A stretch of 10,284 nucleotides of DNA. It comes from Clostridia bacterium. GTDB taxonomy: Bacteria > Bacillota > Clostridia > Oscillospirales > CAG-272. The position numbers were made by a program, and so were the translations under genes. Under the pieces are notes generated by a model. That model made no database searches. It was not told where the DNA came from and was given only the letters and a program-made list of their open reading frames with translations. Positions 6,336 to 10,284 of this stretch are shown here, in pieces; positions within the stretch are counted from its first letter, which is position 1, and the number at the start of each line of letters is the position of its first letter. Location: positions 1 through 10,284 of the forward strand of contig CAADYQ010000101.1 of NCBI GenBank assembly GCA_900753295.1, in the 5' to 3' direction.

Positions 6336-7142
6336 TTACGCAGACGCGGACTTGGTTTTCTTCTTTACGGTAATGACAGTCACAACGATTACTGCCGACA
6401 CAACTATTATTGCTACCGGGATTGCCCATTTGGTTCCCGTTGATACAGGCGAAGGAGCTCCCGCGCCGCCAAACTCATTTTCCATCATAGGTGCAAAAGA
6501 TGCAAAATTAGTAGACAGAATGTTCATGGCTTCCGTTGCAGTGTACTCCTTGCCGTTTTCAAGGCCGGTAAGGTCCGGACGACTGCCGAACGGGCATACG
6601 TATGTTACATTGCCGTCATCAAAAACAACGAATGATGTGTGATATTCGGGCACATCAACGCAAAAGGCGTTGGTGGAGTTGTTTGCCATTCCTGTAACTA
6701 CGGATGATTTTTCGTTGAGGTACTTGTTAATTGCGGACGTGGTGAGAGTGCTGTTTTTCACAGCATCGGCGGAAGGCTCTGAGCGCCCTATGATCGTCCA
6801 CTTCCCGTTCAGTTTTTGTGCTTTGGCGATGCTACCGTTTTCGGAAATGAAATACCAGCGAACATTTTTGTCGTTTCCCGTCATGTTGGCATTTTGAGCT
6901 CTTCCGGAAGCAAGATCACTGAATTCCGAAGGACTTATGGAGTAAACCTTGATGCAGTCGGTGTTTTCGGGAAGCATGTCGTTATTGCCTATATCTGCAA
7001 GAACGTCAGCCGATTCACCGCCACCGTATATGCCGGGAAAAGCGTCCGAAATGTTGTCTGCCGATGCGTAAGTGCAGGCAAACATTGCAAATGCGATCAG
7101 TGCTATGATCGCGGTGCGTACAAAGCGAAGATCCTTTTTCAT
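6336..7142 (-). CDS. Unrecognised secreted protein with C-terminal membrane anchor
   Basis: I do not recognise this 268-residue protein. It has an N-terminal signal peptide (basic MKKDLRFVR, hydrophobic 10-24, probable cleavage after YASA at 25-28), an ectodomain of about 210 residues, a Gly/Ala/Pro/Ser-rich linker (about 224-238), a TM helix (about 240-259) and a basic tail (KKKTK). This predicts a protein outside the cell, held by one C-terminal helix. The ectodomain has only two cysteines, so one disulphide is possible. No catalytic motif or LPXTG is seen. The start is set by AAGGAG (complement at 7151-7156), 8 nt before the ATG; an ATG at 7229 would add 29 residues and hide the signal peptide. 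The DNA is much AT-richer than its neighbours: two 60-base samples, 6481-6540 and 6841-6900, hold 24 and 26 G+C, against 43 in 8041-8100 of mtaB. It has its own promoter. Confidence 0.8.
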   Translation of the reverse strand: MKKDLRFVRTAIIALIAFAMFACTYASADNISDAFPGIYGGGESADVLADIGNNDMLPENTDCIKVYSISPSEFSDLASGRAQNANMTGNDKNVRWYFISENGSIAKAQKLNGKWTIIGRSEPSADAVKNSTLTTSAINKYLNEKSSVVTGMANNSTNAFCVDVPEYHTSFVVFDDGNVTYVCPFGSRPDLTGLENGKEYTATEAMNILSTNFASFAPMMENEFGGAGAPSPVSTGTKWAIPVAIIVVSAVIVVTVITVKKKTKSASA

Positions 7143-7200
7143 GATTGACGCTCCTTTTTTGTAATAAGACTTGGGCTTGTGTAAAAATTGCCCTGTCATC

Positions 7201-7256
7201 ATTATATCATACAATACAGATGGCATCAAGATATTTTTTGCTTATATTTTTATGTT
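7201..7256 (-). promoter_or_regulatory. SigA promoter for the unknown envelope protein
   Basis: On the minus strand: TTGATG (complement at 7224-7229), a 17-bp spacer, then TATAAT (complement at 7201-7206) with TGA in front. The stretch to 7256, up to the mtaB stop, is A-tract-rich on this strand, like an UP element. No intrinsic terminator is seen between mtaB and this promoter, so some transcription may also come through from mtaB. Confidence 0.78.
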
Positions 7257-8612
7257 TTAATAAACAACAGTACCGTTACATACCGAGCCGTATTCGAAGG
7301 AAGGATCCTCCTCTACGCCGCAAAGACGGACGGGAAGAAACATTCCGTGCAGATCCTTGTCCGACGGGACGCGCACCTCTATGAACTGATCGGTATGACC
7401 CACGGCGGTTTTTCCGTCAAAACTTTCGAAAAGCACGCGGCATACGGGATGTGCCGCGGCGACCTCCTCAATCAGGGAGAGACGTATCCCTTTCTCAAGT
7501 GACGCAAGCGCGGCGGCGCGGCGATGCTTCTCCGTCTCGGGTATCTGATCTGGCATTACGGCGGCGGGGGTGCCGCGGCGCGGCGAGTACGGAAAGACGT
7601 GCGCGGCAAGGAAGCGTGCGCGGCGCATGAAATCAAGCGTTTCGGCAAAGTCGTCATCGGTCTCGCCGGGGAAGCCGACTATAACGTCGCAGGTGAACTG
7701 TACGCCCGGTATCGCCTCGCGCAGGTCGTTTATCACCTGCATCGCGCGTTCGGCGTTGTACTTGCGGCGCATTGCCGCAAGCGTGCGCGAGCAACCGCTC
7801 TGGAGCGATATGTGAAAGTGCGGCGCGACGGATGAAAGTCCGGCTATGCGCTTTATGAATTCTGGGCGCAAAAGCGACGGCTCGAGCGAGCCAAGCCGCA
7901 CGCGCACGCCGTTGTCGCGCACCTCGGGCAGCTCGTCGGCGGCGCAGAGCAGGTCCTCAAGGTTCGTGTCACCGAGGTCGCGCCCATATGAGGCTACCTC
8001 TATACCGGTGATAACTACCTCGCGCGCACCGCCGCGCACCAGTCCCGCTATCTCGGCGAGCGCTTCCGCCTTCGGCTTGGAGCGCACGGGACCGCGCGCA
8101 TCGGGTATTATACAGTACGAGCAGCGGTTCTCGCAGCCGTCCTCCACCTTTACATATACGCGCGTGCGCGAAAATGCCGATATCCTCATCGGTTCAAATG
8201 TGCTGCCGTCAAGCGTGCCGATGCCGTTGAAAGCCGCTCCCTCGGCACCTTTCCCGGACGCGACGAGCCTTTCAAGTTCATCCACGGCGGCGAGTTTGCG
8301 CGCGTTGCCCACAACGGCATCAACGCTTGCTATCGCGGCAAGCTCGTCGGCTGATGTTTCTGCAAGACAGCCGGTGACTATTATAAAAGCACCGGGCGAG
8401 CGTGTGCGCAGCCGGCGTATCATCTGGCGTGATTTGCGCGCTGCCTCGGCGGTCACGGCACAGGTGTTGATTATGTATGCGTCGCACCTTTCATCCGGCG
8501 TGAGAACGCGGAAGCCGCGCCGCGTAAGCTCCTCGGCGGTCGCTTCGCTTTCATATTGATTTACCTTGCACCCGAGGGTGAGAATGCCCACGGTAAGCAT
8601 GCCTGTGTCCAT
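7257..8612 (-). CDS. mtaB: tRNA (N6-threonylcarbamoyladenosine(37)-C2)-methylthiotransferase MtaB
   Basis: Radical SAM enzyme that adds a methylthio group to t6A at position 37 of tRNAs, giving ms2t6A; in Bacillus subtilis the target is tRNA-Lys. Of its 451 residues, the N-terminal methylthiotransferase domain has the three auxiliary-cluster cysteines C15 (TLGCKVNQYES), C51 (NTCAVT) and C82 (TGCLAE). The radical SAM domain has the CXXXCXXC motif C160/C164/C167 in VEDGCENRCSYCIIP. A TRAM RNA-binding domain fills about 380-445. The LGCKVNQYE opening and the CAVT motif point to MtaB rather than MiaB or RimO. The ATG at 8612 has no clear ribosome binding site; an in-frame ATG at 8600 would remove four residues and is no better. 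Promoter at 8647-8675. No terminator hairpin follows. Confidence 0.94.
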   Translation of the reverse strand: MDTGMLTVGILTLGCKVNQYESEATAEELTRRGFRVLTPDERCDAYIINTCAVTAEAARKSRQMIRRLRTRSPGAFIIVTGCLAETSADELAAIASVDAVVGNARKLAAVDELERLVASGKGAEGAAFNGIGTLDGSTFEPMRISAFSRTRVYVKVEDGCENRCSYCIIPDARGPVRSKPKAEALAEIAGLVRGGAREVVITGIEVASYGRDLGDTNLEDLLCAADELPEVRDNGVRVRLGSLEPSLLRPEFIKRIAGLSSVAPHFHISLQSGCSRTLAAMRRKYNAERAMQVINDLREAIPGVQFTCDVIVGFPGETDDDFAETLDFMRRARFLAAHVFPYSPRRGTPAAVMPDQIPETEKHRRAAALASLEKGIRLSLIEEVAAAHPVCRVLFESFDGKTAVGHTDQFIEVRVPSDKDLHGMFLPVRLCGVEEDPSFEYGSVCNGTVVY

Positions 8613-8646
8613 TTTTTTGTACCGTCCGATCGGAAATATTGTATAT

Positions 8647-8675
8647 ATTGTAGCATAAAAAGAGGCTGTTGTAAA
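8647..8675 (-). promoter_or_regulatory. SigA promoter for mtaB
   Basis: On the minus strand: TTTACA (complement at 8670-8675), a 17-bp spacer, then TACAAT (complement at 8647-8652) preceded by TGC. It sits 35 bases before the mtaB ATG and points away from the rpmE promoter. Confidence 0.72.
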
Positions 8676-8748
8676 GCGGTATCGGTCTCTGACTGCGTTC
8701 TGAAATACCGAAAAAGCGTTTTTTACGAAAAAAAGTGCCGTGTAAAAG

Positions 8749-8796
8749 AAAAAATCATAAAAAAGTATTGCAAAATCCGCTTTGGTGTGATATAAT
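8749..8796 (+). promoter_or_regulatory. SigA promoter for rpmE with A-tract upstream element
   Basis: TTGCAA at 8768-8773, a 17-bp spacer and TATAAT at 8791-8796 with TGA immediately before it (extended -10). Phased A runs at 8749-8764 resemble an UP element. Transcription would start near 8803, leaving a leader of about 47 nt. The promoter probably serves rpmE and, by read-through, hflX. Confidence 0.85.
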
Positions 8797-8837
8797 GTAG
8801 CGTAATTGCGATAACAGGCAGCATTTTTATACGAAGC

Positions 8838-8843
8838 GAGGTG
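8838..8843 (+). promoter_or_regulatory. Ribosome binding site that selects the GTG start of rpmE
   Basis: GAGGTG lies 6 nt before the GTG at 8850. The GTG at 8841 is in frame but overlaps this site, which argues against it as the start. Confidence 0.75.
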
Positions 8844-8849
8844 TTAAAA

Positions 8850-9065
8850 GTGAAAGAAGGAATCCATCCTAAATACGAGGAAGTCACGATCCGGTGCGCT
8901 TGCGGTGAGACCGTTCGCACCCGTTCGACCAACCCGAAGGGCGGAGAGATCAAGGTTGAAATTTGCTCAAAGTGCCATCCTTTCTTTACCGGTAAGCAGA
9001 AATTCGTTGACGCCGGCGGTAGAGTTGATAAATTCAAAAAGAGACTCGAGGCAAGCAGCAAATAA
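8850..9065 (+). CDS. rpmE: 50S ribosomal protein L31 (bL31), zinc-binding form
   Basis: Large-subunit protein of 71 residues that helps bridge the two ribosomal subunits. It shows the family's MKEGIHPKY opening, the CAC pair (C16, C18), CSKC (C39, C42), then HPFFTGKQKFVDAGGRVDKF (43-62). Four cysteines mean the zinc-binding C+ type. Translation starts at GTG 8850: this gives the conserved N-terminus and has a well-spaced GAGGTG site. It is divergent from mtaB, followed by a long-loop stem and then hflX at 99 bases, so rpmE-hflX may be one transcription unit. Confidence 0.97.
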   Translation: MKEGIHPKYEEVTIRCACGETVRTRSTNPKGGEIKVEICSKCHPFFTGKQKFVDAGGRVDKFKKRLEASSK

Positions 9066-9080
9066 GCTTTGTTACGAATG

Positions 9081-9145
9081 CGGGGATAAGTTGTGCGCAG
9101 TGATGTGGCGGCTTGTCCCCGTTTCCTTTTTCTCCGTTTTTCCGA
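9081..9145 (+). terminator. Possible leaky terminator between rpmE and hflX
   Basis: CGGGGATAAG (9081-9090) pairs with CTTGTCCCCG (9112-9121): 10 bp with one G-U pair, followed by a T-rich stretch broken by C (TTTCCTTTTTCTCCGTTTTT). The 21-nt loop is long for an intrinsic terminator, and the T tract is interrupted, so partial termination that lets hflX be transcribed from the rpmE promoter is plausible. Confidence 0.55.
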
Positions 9146-9164
9146 CACAGAGAAAGGAACAACT

Positions 9165-10284
9165 ATGACAGAAATACACATAACAGAAGAAAAAAAGAAC
9201 AGCACGGCGGTGCTTGTGGGCGTGGAGACGCCGGAGATGCGCGACGGCGAGTGCGATGCATCGCTTGACGAGCTTGAAAGACTTGCGGAAACCGCGGGAG
9301 CCGTCGTTGCGGCGCGTCTTGTGCAGTCGCGCGAGAAGCCGGATGTACGCACGGTCATCGGAAGCGGCAAGGTGGCAGAGCTGAAAACGATATGCTCCGA
9401 ATGCGGAGCCGAGCTTTGCATATTCGACTGCGAAATGTCGCCGTCGCAGATAAGGAATGTTGAGGACGAAGTGGGAGAGGTGCGCGTTATCGACCGCTCC
9501 ATGCTCATACTTGACATCTTTGCGCTTCATGCGGCGACTGCGGAGGGCAAATTGCAGGTGGAGCTGGCACAGCTCAAATATACCGCTCCGCGTCTTATAG
9601 GCAAGGGCAAGCAGCTCTCAAGGCTCGGTGGCGGCATAGGAACGAGAGGCCCCGGCGAGTCAAAGCTCGAATCCGACAAGCGTCATCTTGCACGCCGCGT
9701 TGCGTCGCTCGAGGCGGAGCTTGAAGCGGTGGAAAACACCCGCCGCACCACGCGTTCGGCGCGTGACCGCAGCGGCCTGCCGCGTGTGGCGATCGTAGGG
9801 TACACCAACGCGGGCAAGTCAACGCTTCTCAATCGGCTCACCGATGCCGGCATACTTGCCGAGGACAAGCTGTTTGCCACGCTTGACCCCACGACGCGCA
9901 AATTCACGCTTCCCGGCGGCGAGAGCGTTCTGCTGACCGACACGGTCGGATTTATCAGAAAGCTTCCTCATCACCTTGTAAAGGCGTTCCGCTCAACGCT
10001 TGAGGAGGCGGCGCTCTCGGATATCCTTCTGCACATCGTAGATGCCTCGGACCCGGAATATCCGGATGAGATGAAGGTGACGGAGGAGCTTCTTGCCGAG
10101 CTTGGCGCGGGCGGCAAGCCGACGCTTATAGTTTATAACAAATGTGACCGCGAGGCGGACGGGATACCCGCTCCCGCGCTTACCCCCAACGGCTCGAACC
10201 GCGCGGTCTGCGTTTCTGCCCTCACCGGACAGGGCGTTGATGAAATGGTAGCCATGCTCGAGGCTATCGTGCGCGAGGGAAAGG
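9165..10284 (+). CDS. hflX: GTPase HflX, 3'-partial
   Basis: Ribosome-associated GTPase; characterised homologues split stalled or stress-inactivated 70S/100S ribosomes. 373 residues are visible and the frame is open at the right edge; the family is usually about 410-430 residues, so some 40-60 are missing. The N-terminal HflX domain (about 14-200) includes the ADPR-like VIGSGKV region (64-70) and the linker signature GGGIGTRGPGESKLESD (155-171), followed by a coiled segment (about 172-200). The G domain shows G1 GYTNAGKST (212-220), G3 DTVGF (259-263), G4 NKCD (325-328) and G5 SAL (351-353). ATG 9165 has AAAGGA at 9153-9158, 6 nt away. No own promoter is evident in the 99-base gap after rpmE, so it is probably co-transcribed with rpmE. 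Confidence 0.96.
   Translation, partial: MTEIHITEEKKNSTAVLVGVETPEMRDGECDASLDELERLAETAGAVVAARLVQSREKPDVRTVIGSGKVAELKTICSECGAELCIFDCEMSPSQIRNVEDEVGEVRVIDRSMLILDIFALHAATAEGKLQVELAQLKYTAPRLIGKGKQLSRLGGGIGTRGPGESKLESDKRHLARRVASLEAELEAVENTRRTTRSARDRSGLPRVAIVGYTNAGKSTLLNRLTDAGILAEDKLFATLDPTTRKFTLPGGESVLLTDTVGFIRKLPHHLVKAFRSTLEEAALSDILLHIVDASDPEYPDEMKVTEELLAELGAGGKPTLIVYNKCDREADGIPAPALTPNGSNRAVCVSALTGQGVDEMVAMLEAIVREGK

Noticed and set aside
6281..6337. Poly-T tracts and small hairpin (6317-6331) followed by T6 on the plus strand, as a terminator
   Set aside because: No plus-strand gene ends here. On the minus strand the order is reversed (A tract, stem, no T tract), so it does not terminate the unknown envelope gene. 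The A/T run is better explained as the UP-like element of the rpmB promoter.
7846..8559. Plus-strand open frame of 237 codons opposite mtaB
   Set aside because: Ser/Arg/Pro-rich low-complexity translation with no motif, antisense to a clear radical SAM gene.
8613..8767. Possible small RNA or riboswitch in the mtaB-rpmE divergent spacer
   Set aside because: Only a 6-bp CGGTAT/ATACCG pair with a 22-nt loop (8677-8710) and A/T runs are seen. The region is explained by two back-to-back promoters; no known riboswitch core was recognised.
9072..9530. Minus-strand open frames opposite the start of hflX
   Set aside because: The plus strand carries HflX domain sequence with a ribosome binding site and conserved GTPase motifs; these are shadows.

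Overview
The window looks like a chromosomal, housekeeping-rich segment from an uncultured member of the Clostridia (Bacillota), probably an Oscillospirales- or Christensenellales-like gut bacterium. This placement is inferred from an ftsQ-ftsZ block with no ftsA between them, AGGAGG-type ribosome binding sites, SigA promoters, a zinc-type L28 and L31, MtaB, HflX, and Clostridia-type envelope proteins. The taxon below class level is not determined. The DNA is fairly GC-rich except for one clearly AT-richer gene near the middle. I see no mobile element, CRISPR array, tRNA or rRNA.

Layout, left to right. (1) 1-2425, plus strand: the 3' part of ftsQ/divIB, a spacer with a SigA promoter and GC-rich leader, then ftsZ ending in a textbook intrinsic terminator. 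(2) 2440-5101, plus strand: a secreted, C-terminally membrane-anchored PIG-L/LmbE-type deacetylase that begins directly on the terminator's T tract without a ribosome binding site; then a consensus SigA promoter driving a cytoplasmic calcineurin-like metallophosphoesterase. (3) 5102-5229: a convergent intergenic region with two hairpins. (4) 5230-8612, minus strand: in transcription order mtaB (tRNA ms2t6A37 methylthiotransferase), an unrecognised signal-peptide/one-TM protein with AT-rich DNA, rpmB (L28), and a small protein resembling the DUF6873 (guanidino-modifying-enzyme fold) family. (5) 8613-8849: a divergent intergenic region with back-to-back promoters for mtaB (minus) and rpmE (plus). 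(6) 8850-10284, plus strand: rpmE (L31), a stem-loop, and hflX, which runs off the end of the window.

How the genes work together: ftsQ and ftsZ serve division. rpmB, rpmE, mtaB and hflX serve the ribosome and decoding (two zinc ribosomal proteins, a tRNA A37 modification enzyme, and a ribosome-splitting GTPase). The deacetylase and the unknown membrane protein face the outside and share one architecture: Sec signal, ectodomain, low-complexity linker, C-terminal TM and basic tail.

Five promoters (two plus, three minus) share 17-bp spacers and a TGN-extended -10. Two genes, the PIG-L gene and the DUF6873-like gene, have no recognisable promoter and sit directly behind strong terminators, so their expression probably depends on read-through. 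I see no convincing new defence or biosynthetic system. The best leads are the two terminator-proximal genes, the unknown AT-rich envelope protein, and the DUF6873-like protein with a C-terminal cysteine.
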